Of a stretch of DNA of 64,000 bases, positions 50,244 through 58,815 are shown piece after piece (position 1 is the stretch's first letter; every line of letters starts with the position of its first letter). The DNA lies in NCBI RefSeq assembly GCF_007655005.1, contig NZ_SZVW01000027.1:62001-126000 (forward strand), given 5' to 3'. This DNA is from Streptomyces tibetensis (GTDB lineage Bacteria; Actinomycetota; Actinomycetes; Streptomycetales; Streptomycetaceae). The notes beneath the pieces are model-generated. The model was not told where the DNA came from, made no database searches, and saw only the letters and a list, made by a program, of their open reading frames with translations. A program made the translations under genes and the position numbers.

Positions 50244-53200
50244 TCAGAAGGGCATGGGCTCCAACCCGCGTGCGGAAAGAATGCGGTTGATGTCCTGGCG
50301 CTGCTTCTTGGCCGCCTCCTCGACCCTCGCCTTGGTCGGCCGGGGTTCCGGACCACTGCCGCGCCGGCTCTGGAGCGCCTTGTGGTCCGCCGCCACCGCC
50401 TCGGCGGTGCGCCGCACGGCACCTTTGGCCAGCAGGTCGAAGGCCCTTCGGGCATGCTTCGGGGAGTCGCCCGCACCGACCCGCCCGGTCTGCTCTCCCT
50501 GTTGGGCACGGGAGCGGAACTTCTTCAGCAATGACGCGTCGGAGCCCAGTTCCACCGGCTTGGGCGTCTTGAAGTACGACCCTCCGTGCTCCTTGCTGTA
50601 CGTCTTTCCGTGCGCCGCGGTCCGGTAGATGAGGATCGTGTGCATGGCCTCGTACTCTTCGGGCCTGACCTTGAACGTCGCCTTGTCGGTACCCGGCGGG
50701 TAGTGCGCGGTGAGCAGGGAGTCGACAAAACTGCGCGGGATCACGTGCTCCGACTCCAGCTCCCAGAGCTGGGCGTAGCGAGCCTCTTTGACTGCCGGCC
50801 TGAAGCGCTGCGTCTGGGCCTGATGCGGGGCCACCTCACCGAGATTCGGGGGATCGCCCTTGCCTTCGATCAGCAGGCCGAGCTCCTTGATCTGCTGGAT
50901 CATTCTGGCGATGAGTTCCGTACGGGTCTCCTTGGGAGCCGTGGACGACAGAGCGAGGTACTTCTTGTGGAGCGCGTCCAGTCCTTCCAGGTCTCCGACG
51001 GGCTTGGGCTTCTTCGACGCGGCCATGAGCCGGCCGGTCGGGTCGGTGAAGATCTCGTGGTCCTCACCCATGAGATCGAAGTGCACGTCGATCGCACCGG
51101 GCTTCTCACCGGACTTCGCCGCGGGCTCACCGGGGTGGGCTTCCGGCCCGGCGACGCCGAGGGCCTGGAGCGCGGATGCGCCGACCCTCATCGCCTGGGT
51201 GAAGAGCCATTCCAGTGCCTCGTCGACGAGCTTTTGCACCTGGCGGATGATGCCCACGATGGCCTCGGGCACGTTGCCGATGCCGACCTGCGCGGCGAGG
51301 AAGCCGATCGCGACGGGAACGGCGTTGGCCAGGCCCTTCTCGATCATCTGGGCACCGGGGTCGATCCGGCCGGCCGCGACCTCCGCGAACGTAGTCACGT
51401 ACTGGTCCACGATCTCCAGGATGTCCCGCAGGTACTCGATGGCCGACTGCACGGCACGGAAGAACGCGATGAAGCCGTTGACGACGGCCATGACGCCGGT
51501 CGGGTCCAGCATGGACAGGAGCTTGGCGACGACACCCTCGATGATCTCGCGCGTGATCCAGTCCCGGGCCATGCCCAGCACGGTGTCCCACAGGTTGCTC
51601 AGCTGACCGGCGAGGAAGTCGGCGATCGCCGGCGCACCGCGCGCCTGTACGTCCGCGACGAATGCCCAGGCCCCGGTCAGTACGCCCGCCGTATTCCTGA
51701 GTGCGGCCGCCCGCTCGGGGCCGATGTGCTTGCCGAGCTTCTGCCACAGAGTCTCGACGCTGACTCCGAGGACCTCGAAGACAAGGCCCAGGACGGATTT
51801 GAGGCTCAGCTCGACTGGGATGGTGATGCCGAGTTTGCCCAGTCCCCGGAACAGCCACTTGACCAGACCCTGGACGAGGTAGGAGCCGATGTGGTCGAAG
51901 AAGTGCATGAACCCGGTCTTCAGCGCCTCCAGCATGCGCAGCAGGAAGGCCACCGGGTCCCGCTTGATGTCCGCGACTGAGCGCTTGACGTTGGCGAGGA
52001 TGCGGGCGAGCAGATCGGTCGGGAAGTTCATCAGCTTGAGGACGAGGCCGATGACGACCTCAACCACGACGGCGACGAACTGGACGACACGGCCCAGTGG
52101 TTCGCCGAACTTGGCGGTCACCTTGAGGAACGCGCCGATCGGGTCGAGCAGGTCCTGAAGCTGAAGTGTGTCCCAGACGCCCCGGAAGGTCGACGTGATC
52201 ATCTCGGTGGAGATGCCGAGGCGCCCCATCTCGCTCTCGATGCCGGCCGCCGCCTCCGTGACGACTCCGGAGGAGGCGAGCTGCTCGTACGTTGCCTCGC
52301 CGTCCGGCAGCAGGGTGATGAACCCCTTGATGAGGTTCTGGGCGTTGCGTTCGACCAGCTCGCCGGTGAAGGGGTTCCTGCCCAGGATCACCGTCAGTAG
52401 GTGGAAGCCGGGGATCTTGTGGGCGTACTGCGAGAGCCACCCCAGCAGCGCGTCCTTGACGAGCGAGAGCACCTTGCCGATGACGGTCCCTGCGAAGTTC
52501 CCGATCCGGCCGACGAGGGCGAAGGCCCGTTCTGCCAGGGACTTCAGATTGCCCATCAGATCAGGGAGGTTCTGCGGCTGGATCGCGGCCCAGGCGTCCC
52601 GGAAGAGCGCTCGCAGTTCGCCGAGGATGCCCGTGAACGCCGCCGCCTGGGCGTCGAGCCAGTCCGCCGTCTTCTGCAGCGTCCCGCGCTCCTTCATCTG
52701 GGCGAGGGCGGACTCCTTGCCGATCAGGCGCAGGAAGTCCTCGAGGACTTCCACCGTCGTGGCCTCGACGGGCCGGTCGCGCAGCGGGTCGTAGCGCAGC
52801 ACCTTCTTGGCAAGCTCCCAGACCGGCTTGAACTGCGGTGTTTCCAGGAGGGGTTCGACGATGGCCGCGGCAGCGGTCCGGATGAGGGCGATGACGCGGG
52901 CGGCGACGGCGCCGACGAACGCCCTGATGTCGGCCAGGACGGCCCCGACGTGCTTGCGGACGACGGCGAGCATGGCCTCGGTGCTCTGCCCGAGGTGGAT
53001 CTCGTCCCATGCCTCGGCGAGCTCACGCGAGAGGTGGGCGCCCGTGAGATTGTGCTGTGCCAGGCCCTCGGTCAGGAGGGAGAAGACCTGGCCGATCACG
53101 CCTGCCGCCTTGACCACCTCACCGGCGACAGGTCCGAAGGGCCCCGAGGCGAGGAGCTGTGCGACGAGTTGGTCGCGGTCGAGCTTGACGGGTGCTCCGG

Positions 53201-53933
53201 ACAGCAGGTCCTTGCCCGAGATCAGGGTCAGAGCGGTGTAACCCGGCAGGGCCCGCACGGGGGCGGCCAGCGAGCCGAGGAAATCGGGGAGCGGTGCGGC
53301 GGAGGCCATCTGACGCATGACGGTGGCGCGGGCGGCGGTGTGCTCCTGTTGCTGGGCCGTGTGGGTGGCCTCGTGTGCCATCAGCCGCAGGTCGTAGGGG
53401 GATTCGTGGCGGCCGAGATAGATAGACGCGCCGACGGTGAAGGCCCGCGCCCCGATCGCGGCTGCGGCCGCCGCGGCCTGGGGTCCGGTATGGACGCGTA
53501 CGGCGCCGAGGTCCGTGCCGAGATGCGGCTCCATGCGGGAGCGGAGGTCGGGGGCGAGAGGGCGGCCTTGGCCGCCGCCGGCGACGACCTGCCGCACCCC
53601 TGCCGGAACGGCTCCTCCGCCGGGGCCGTGGTCCGCCACGCTCGGCATGCGGAGCACGCCGGCGGGGCGGGTCGGTCCGGCGGAGAAGCCAACCTGCGCA
53701 CGAGGCGCAATCCGCGTGGCCACGGCGTCGGCTTGGCGCTCGGAGGCGTCACCGGGCGCGCTCAGCCGCAACGCGGCCGTAGGCGGCTGCGGTTGACGGG
53801 GGCGTGCCGGAAGGCGCGCGATGTCGTGCACCCCGCTCGCGCCGACGGAGACCGTGCCGACGTCCTTCGACTGGTCCCGTGCGGGCTTCTTCGGCTTCTT
53901 GCTGCGGCGGTCGGCCGATGTGCGGGTGGTCAC
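50244..53933 (-). CDS. DUF4157 protein with HEATH motif and C-terminal HNH-like segment; likely CIS effector
   Basis: 1,229 residues. GTG 53933 lies nine bases after the previous stop; GTG 53963 is also in frame. Residues about 130-195 are the eCIS core domain DUF4157, with LRSRMEPHLGTDLGAVRVHT and the zinc-like H187-E-A-T-H191 (LMAHEATHTAQQQ). The middle (about 220-950) is a long helical region with many amphipathic and hydrophobic helices, like tape-measure or membrane-acting toxins (FAGTVIGKVLSLVKDALLGW). The end (about 1040-1229) has ELESEHVIPRSFVDSLL and AMHTILIYRTAAHGKT, an HNH-like pattern, on a basic tail. It suits a cargo loaded by the CIS and bearing a nuclease toxin. The toxin call is inference. 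Confidence 0.8.
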   Translation of the reverse strand: MTTRTSADRRSKKPKKPARDQSKDVGTVSVGASGVHDIARLPARPRQPQPPTAALRLSAPGDASERQADAVATRIAPRAQVGFSAGPTRPAGVLRMPSVADHGPGGGAVPAGVRQVVAGGGQGRPLAPDLRSRMEPHLGTDLGAVRVHTGPQAAAAAAAIGARAFTVGASIYLGRHESPYDLRLMAHEATHTAQQQEHTAARATVMRQMASAAPLPDFLGSLAAPVRALPGYTALTLISGKDLLSGAPVKLDRDQLVAQLLASGPFGPVAGEVVKAAGVIGQVFSLLTEGLAQHNLTGAHLSRELAEAWDEIHLGQSTEAMLAVVRKHVGAVLADIRAFVGAVAARVIALIRTAAAAIVEPLLETPQFKPVWELAKKVLRYDPLRDRPVEATTVEVLEDFLRLIGKESALAQMKERGTLQKTADWLDAQAAAFTGILGELRALFRDAWAAIQPQNLPDLMGNLKSLAERAFALVGRIGNFAGTVIGKVLSLVKDALLGWLSQYAHKIPGFHLLTVILGRNPFTGELVERNAQNLIKGFITLLPDGEATYEQLASSGVVTEAAAGIESEMGRLGISTEMITSTFRGVWDTLQLQDLLDPIGAFLKVTAKFGEPLGRVVQFVAVVVEVVIGLVLKLMNFPTDLLARILANVKRSVADIKRDPVAFLLRMLEALKTGFMHFFDHIGSYLVQGLVKWLFRGLGKLGITIPVELSLKSVLGLVFEVLGVSVETLWQKLGKHIGPERAAALRNTAGVLTGAWAFVADVQARGAPAIADFLAGQLSNLWDTVLGMARDWITREIIEGVVAKLLSMLDPTGVMAVVNGFIAFFRAVQSAIEYLRDILEIVDQYVTTFAEVAAGRIDPGAQMIEKGLANAVPVAIGFLAAQVGIGNVPEAIVGIIRQVQKLVDEALEWLFTQAMRVGASALQALGVAGPEAHPGEPAAKSGEKPGAIDVHFDLMGEDHEIFTDPTGRLMAASKKPKPVGDLEGLDALHKKYLALSSTAPKETRTELIARMIQQIKELGLLIEGKGDPPNLGEVAPHQAQTQRFRPAVKEARYAQLWELESEHVIPRSFVDSLLTAHYPPGTDKATFKVRPEEYEAMHTILIYRTAAHGKTYSKEHGGSYFKTPKPVELGSDASLLKKFRSRAQQGEQTGRVGAGDSPKHARRAFDLLAKGAVRRTAEAVAADHKALQSRRGSGPEPRPTKARVEEAAKKQRQDINRILSARGLEPMPF

Positions 53934-53941
53934 GGCGACAC

Positions 53942-56617
53942 CTATCCCACCAGCCAGAACCACTGCTCGAAGCGGCCTCCGGTCACTTGGTCGTCGGTGG
54001 GATTGGCCGGGCTGATCCCGTACACCGTGCGCATACCGTCCAGGCGCGCGTTGGCGTGCCCGTTCAGATGCAGGTTACCCGTCTTGGACATGATGGCCCA
54101 GCCATCCATTTGGAAACGCCCCAGCATATTGGATGTGCCGATGAACTGTCCTGCGAGGAATTCGGTGAGCCTCCCCCACGTGAACGTTTCAGGCGTCCAC
54201 GTGATCGTATTCCCCGCAACAGCCAAATCTGCCTCGATGGTCACGGGCATGAACCCCCAATACGCTGCTTGATTGGGATACCGAATCTCCAGCACGACGC
54301 GCACAACCGGCTTATTCTTGGCAGTGCCGCTGGTGAAACTCATGACGCTGTGCGGCTCGACATCGTGGTCCAACTTGACCGTGATGCCGTTCTCCAGCTG
54401 GTCGAGGGTGATGAAGTGGTCGTTTTTGAGTTTCTCCCCCTCGTCGCCGGTGAAATGGATGTCCGTGATGTGCATGCCCTCGCGGTGCTTGAACGAGACC
54501 CCCGGCTGCGCTGTCACGACGATCGGTGCCCGCGCCGTACCGACTTCCTGCCGTAGCTCGAGAGTGTCCGTCGCCGCCCCCACGAACGTGGGCTGCCACC
54601 AGAACGCGGCGCCGCCGTCCGACTCAGTATCCGCGGTGTCCGACGTGAGTCCGCCGTTCAGAGATGTGGGTCGGGGGTCATTTGGATTGGCCCGCTTGAC
54701 GAAACCTCCGGACGAGGCTGTCGCCCGTACCTTCTCGCCCTTAACCGGACCGCACGGGGAGTCCACGATGACCCGGATCCGCTGGGGCAGCACCTTCTCC
54801 CCCGTCGGCAGATACTGGCCGTCGCCGCCGAGCAGGCGCACCTCGCGGCTGCCGACCAGCCACTCCAGTGCCTTCTGCACCGTCTGAGAGCTGCTGAAAT
54901 TCGTGCATCCCTCCGGGGCCGTCCAGCCGATGTCCACCGCCTTGCTGAGACAGCCGTTGACGACGACCTTCACGTCCGTGCCCTCACCCGCACTGTCCAG
55001 GCGTTGCACTTCAAGTGTCTGCGCATGGGCACCCGCGGCGTTGAGGGTCCACCACACCTCCGCCACGCCGAACTGGTCCGTCAGGACGGGGTTGTCCGCA
55101 GGGTGGGGGCTCACGGCTTCCTTCGTGCGGATGGTGCCGCCCTTCGGTGTGAAGAGCACGGGGGTGTGAGGGACCGGGATGTCACCGTTCCGCACCACCA
55201 CCCGGATCGCACCCGGCAACTCCCGCCCCGGCAGTGCCGCCTGGCCGTCCCCGCCGACGAGGTTCAGGGTCGTCTGCTGGGTCAAGGATGGCGCGATGCT
55301 GCGGCAGTCCGACTCCAGCGTCCACTGGGCGACGCCGCCGACCGTCTTGCGCTCCAGCATGGCCAGCGGAGCAGCGTGGACCTGCGGTCCGTCCGGTTTC
55401 CGGGGTGTGCCCGCCGCGTCGATGCCAACGGGCAGCAACGTGCCCGCCTCGTCCGCCAGTCCGAAGGCGAGCCGGGCGGAGCGTGCCGTGATCAGCCAGT
55501 AGTCGCCGGTCCGCAGTTTCGCGACGTCTTTGAACGTGACGCAGATTCCGCCCTCGAGGTCGGTGGGCGTGTTGTCGACGGCGGGCAGCGGCGCGCTCTC
55601 CCAGCGGCGGACGATGGGCGTCGATCCCAGGGCCGCGAGGTCGGTGCCCCCGTCGAGCCAGACCACGGGGATGCGTCGCCCGTCGGGTTGGACCGCCTTC
55701 GCCAGTTTGCCGCGTCTGCCTCGCAGTTGCCACGCGGTGCTGGTGATCTCGACCACGTCCCCGTGGGCGATGGACAGCGACGCGTCACGGCCTTCTCTGT
55801 CCACGCTCAGCACGGCTTTCCCGGCCGGCATCCCCGTCGTGTCGATGTCACGCAGCACGGCGGTGACACTCCCGTTCTCCCTCGACCAGAGGAAGGTCGG
55901 GCTCGCGCCCGCTTGATGGACCTGCACGCGGTAGAGCTGGTTCTCCAGTCGCGTGTACCGGGCCTCCGAAGTAAGGGCGCAGGGATCGTCACCCACGGTC
56001 CCGGCCTTCAGGGCGGGGGTCATGGTGCCCTGCTCCGGCACCTTCCAGCCGGACTCCCGCAGATCGCGGCAGGTCGTGCCCGGGTTGTACGCGCGTGCCC
56101 ACTTCACCTGCCCGATCGTGCGAGCCCTGGTGGTGGTGTCCGGGCCGCCGAGGGCGGGCTCCCTCAGGGTCGGCGCCTCGTCCATCGTGACGTGATGCGT
56201 GCGCACCTCCACGTAGAGGGCGTAGCGCCCGTCCTCGGTGGGCTCGTCCAGCCCGGGATCGTCGTCGCCGATGGCCGGCAGGTCGGGCTGGTCCCCCAGC
56301 GTGATGCCATCCGCTCTCTCGTGGGCCTCGATCAGCACGCCGTCGACGTACATACGCCCGTTCGTGATCCGCAGGTCCCCCCAAGGCGTGCCCGCCGGGT
56401 CCTTGCCGTCCTTGTCGGTGATCCGGAAGGAGTCCTCGACCTCCATCGGCACGCCGGCGCGGCCGAAGGCGTCACGTGCCCGGGTCTCATCGTGGTGGGC
56501 GGTGATCTGGGCTTGTTCGTTCCAGTCCGCGTCCAGCAGGACCCGCCCCTGCTGGAGCAGTACGGAGCGGAACCGCGCCCGCGAATCGAAGGTCCAGCGA
56601 CTGAAGTCGCCCTGCAT
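53942..56617 (-). CDS. DUF6519 CIS-associated protein
   Basis: 891 residues from ATG 56617. The N-terminus GDFSRWTFDSRARFRSVLLQ then QGRVLLDADWNEQAQITAHH is the DUF6519 signature, found in actinobacterial and other CIS loci. Further on are beta-rich Ig-like segments, for example LLGGDGQYLPTGEKVLPQRI and VRATASSGGFVKRAN, and a second similar repeat (LNLVGGDGQAALPGRELPGA). The end, GQFIGTSNMLGRFQMDG and TKTGNLHLNGHANARLDGMR, is like a fibre or carbohydrate-binding tip. It may be a surface-exposed base-plate or fibre component. Function in the particle is unproven. Confidence 0.82.
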   Translation of the reverse strand: MQGDFSRWTFDSRARFRSVLLQQGRVLLDADWNEQAQITAHHDETRARDAFGRAGVPMEVEDSFRITDKDGKDPAGTPWGDLRITNGRMYVDGVLIEAHERADGITLGDQPDLPAIGDDDPGLDEPTEDGRYALYVEVRTHHVTMDEAPTLREPALGGPDTTTRARTIGQVKWARAYNPGTTCRDLRESGWKVPEQGTMTPALKAGTVGDDPCALTSEARYTRLENQLYRVQVHQAGASPTFLWSRENGSVTAVLRDIDTTGMPAGKAVLSVDREGRDASLSIAHGDVVEITSTAWQLRGRRGKLAKAVQPDGRRIPVVWLDGGTDLAALGSTPIVRRWESAPLPAVDNTPTDLEGGICVTFKDVAKLRTGDYWLITARSARLAFGLADEAGTLLPVGIDAAGTPRKPDGPQVHAAPLAMLERKTVGGVAQWTLESDCRSIAPSLTQQTTLNLVGGDGQAALPGRELPGAIRVVVRNGDIPVPHTPVLFTPKGGTIRTKEAVSPHPADNPVLTDQFGVAEVWWTLNAAGAHAQTLEVQRLDSAGEGTDVKVVVNGCLSKAVDIGWTAPEGCTNFSSSQTVQKALEWLVGSREVRLLGGDGQYLPTGEKVLPQRIRVIVDSPCGPVKGEKVRATASSGGFVKRANPNDPRPTSLNGGLTSDTADTESDGGAAFWWQPTFVGAATDTLELRQEVGTARAPIVVTAQPGVSFKHREGMHITDIHFTGDEGEKLKNDHFITLDQLENGITVKLDHDVEPHSVMSFTSGTAKNKPVVRVVLEIRYPNQAAYWGFMPVTIEADLAVAGNTITWTPETFTWGRLTEFLAGQFIGTSNMLGRFQMDGWAIMSKTGNLHLNGHANARLDGMRTVYGISPANPTDDQVTGGRFEQWFWLVG

Positions 56618-56619
56618 GG

Positions 56620-58815
56620 TCAGCTCCCACAGATTCCGAGGTCGAGTTGGACGGGCAGATAAGGCGTGAGTCCCCGTTCCACGGCGGCGAGCCGGAGGGG
56701 GCGCCCGAGGTGCTGGTGGACCCCCATCTCGGCGCCGTTCTCCGCGCCGGTGCGGATCGGTTCGGGACAGTCGCGGGACAGTGCGAGATACAGGGGCGAG
56801 CCGGGGGTCACGGATGCGTACCGCGGCTCGGGGGCGGCTCCATGTGCCTCCGCGGGTACGCACTGGTGTCGCCGCGGGGTGCGGGACCCGGGGCCGGTAT
56901 AGCTGAACCGCACGCAGCCGGTCTGCCGGTCGCCGGCCGTCACTCTGCCGTCGAGAAGGCAGCTCGCGGCGTCCAGTGATCGGACCGTCACGTCCCCGCG
57001 GACCGTGCACCCTTCGAACGACCCGTGGGCTTCCACCGCGGTCACGTTCCCGTCGATCACGCAGTCGCTCGCGCACAACAGGGCTGCCGGGGCAGCTAGT
57101 TCGACGCCTCCCAGTACGCTGCGGAGCACGTTGATCCTCAGCTCACCGTTGTTGCCGTCCGGTCCCTCCTCGACCCGAAGCCGACCGGTGAGGGTGCAGT
57201 GGCTGAGCGTCAGTGCGTCGAGCCGGCCGGTGGCGACGATGAGGTCCCCCTCGATCGTCAGTCCGTCGATCAGGACGCCGGCTCCCTCGCCGCCTGCGGC
57301 AGTCAGCGTGCCGCGCACATGCGGACGCAGGCCGTCGGGTACGTAGCCGACGGTCTCGGCGGCCTGGAGACTCATCGCGCCCGGGGTGTGCTCGCCCGGC
57401 CATTGCGCTGCCACGAGGAAGAGCCGCGTACGGTCGGGCAGCCTGACGCCCATGGCCGACTCCTGGTAGGTGGCGTTGTCGGTGATCGACACCACGTATC
57501 CGGCACCTGGGCGTTCGTCCTGCGACAGGCCTTCCAGGACGGTCCTGGCGCGGATGAGCGCTGCCCCGACCGTCGCCGCGGGCGTCGCCGGTCCCGCCGC
57601 TCCGGCTCCCACGGAGGACCCGTCCACGATCCGGTTCACACCACCGCCCGCGGGCGAACAGCCGGTCAGGGCGAGGGCCCGCTCGTGCGCCGCGCTCCGG
57701 TCGTGGCCGCCGGCGCCGACGTCGCAGAGCGCCCCGTAGGCGTAGCGGACGAAGACGTCCGCGGGATCGTCCGCCTCGCAGCCCCGGTAGCAGGTGAGCG
57801 TACCGTCGACCGGATCCACGACCACCTGCCGCTCTTGGTCGGGCGCGAGGGGTTCGAGCCCCCGGACGCGGATCGCGTGCGGCGGGAGAGCTGTGTCCGC
57901 GCCGAGGCGGACGCCGAGCGGCAGGAGCACCGGGTCGGGGTACCTCGCCCGTGCTGTCTCCAGCAGCCGGTGCAGTCGTCGGGGACGCATGGGAACGGGC
58001 AGTTCCGCCTCTCCGTTCCGTGCCGCGGAGCCCTCCGGGCGTTCGTCGCCCGGTGGAGGTTCGAAGAGCGGCGACAGCCGGCCGAGCGGGTCGAAGGTCC
58101 AGCCGCCGCCCGCCTCTCTGCGCCGTGCCCTGGACCAGCCGTCGGCCGTCCCCGTGCCGCCCGGTGCTGCATCCGGCCGGCCGATCTCGTGCACCTGGAG
58201 CGGGTAGGGGAAGACGCCCACGGCAGGAATGCCGTACCGCCCTCGTCCCGACGTAATGCGGCGCACGTCCGCCGTGTGGGCGAGGGGGTCGAGGCCGGGC
58301 GTCAGCGAGCGGACGCCCGCGAGGTCGAGACCGCAGAGTTCGGCGCGCGTGGCGTCGCGTACGGACGCCGTGGCCGGCCGGTCCGTGTGGACGTGGTTGG
58401 TGTGCGTGGCCGTGACGAGCAGGCGATGGAACTCGACGGCCCGCGCGGGCCACCCGGTGATGTCCTGGGCGACCTGCTCCAGTACGCCCACCGTCCCCTT
58501 GCGTCTGCGGTAGGTCACCGTGTTCGCCACGAGGGCGCGCGGCCCGGCGGGCAGCCCGAGGCCCGTGGGCAGGTCGTCGAGTCCGATGAGGTCGGCCAGG
58601 TACGGCAGGGTCCAGTCGGCACACGTCTCGACGAACCAGGCGTCGTAGAGGTCCTCCAGATCGGCCTCCAAGAGGGCGAGTTCGCCCGCCACGGCGTCGA
58701 GCAGCCGGCCGAGGAAACCGCCCGACTCGGCGTCACGGGCGAGGAGGTGGGAGGGGAGCCGGCTCCGCAGAAGCTCCAGCGACTGTGCCCGGACGGCCGG
58801 TTCGGTGGTGCTCAC
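56620..58815 (-). CDS. CIS tail protein I-like base-plate protein with C-terminal beta-repeat domain
   Basis: 731 residues from GTG 58815 (GGAGAG before). Residues about 5-110 match the phage tail protein I/gpI type (FLGRLLDAVAGELALLEADL, DWTLPYLADLIGLDDLPTG, TVTYRRRKGTVGVLEQVAQD). The rest contains VVDPVDGTLTCYRGCEAD and a row of short repeated beta strands (LDALTLSHCTLTGRLRVEEG, VIDGNVTAVEAHGSFEGCTV, RGDVTVRSLDAASCLLDGRV) that read as a parallel beta-helix. This links the base plate to a fibre or spike. Translationally coupled by GTGA to the gene before it and two bases before the DUF6519 gene. Confidence 0.8.
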   Translation of the reverse strand: MSTTEPAVRAQSLELLRSRLPSHLLARDAESGGFLGRLLDAVAGELALLEADLEDLYDAWFVETCADWTLPYLADLIGLDDLPTGLGLPAGPRALVANTVTYRRRKGTVGVLEQVAQDITGWPARAVEFHRLLVTATHTNHVHTDRPATASVRDATRAELCGLDLAGVRSLTPGLDPLAHTADVRRITSGRGRYGIPAVGVFPYPLQVHEIGRPDAAPGGTGTADGWSRARRREAGGGWTFDPLGRLSPLFEPPPGDERPEGSAARNGEAELPVPMRPRRLHRLLETARARYPDPVLLPLGVRLGADTALPPHAIRVRGLEPLAPDQERQVVVDPVDGTLTCYRGCEADDPADVFVRYAYGALCDVGAGGHDRSAAHERALALTGCSPAGGGVNRIVDGSSVGAGAAGPATPAATVGAALIRARTVLEGLSQDERPGAGYVVSITDNATYQESAMGVRLPDRTRLFLVAAQWPGEHTPGAMSLQAAETVGYVPDGLRPHVRGTLTAAGGEGAGVLIDGLTIEGDLIVATGRLDALTLSHCTLTGRLRVEEGPDGNNGELRINVLRSVLGGVELAAPAALLCASDCVIDGNVTAVEAHGSFEGCTVRGDVTVRSLDAASCLLDGRVTAGDRQTGCVRFSYTGPGSRTPRRHQCVPAEAHGAAPEPRYASVTPGSPLYLALSRDCPEPIRTGAENGAEMGVHQHLGRPLRLAAVERGLTPYLPVQLDLGICGS

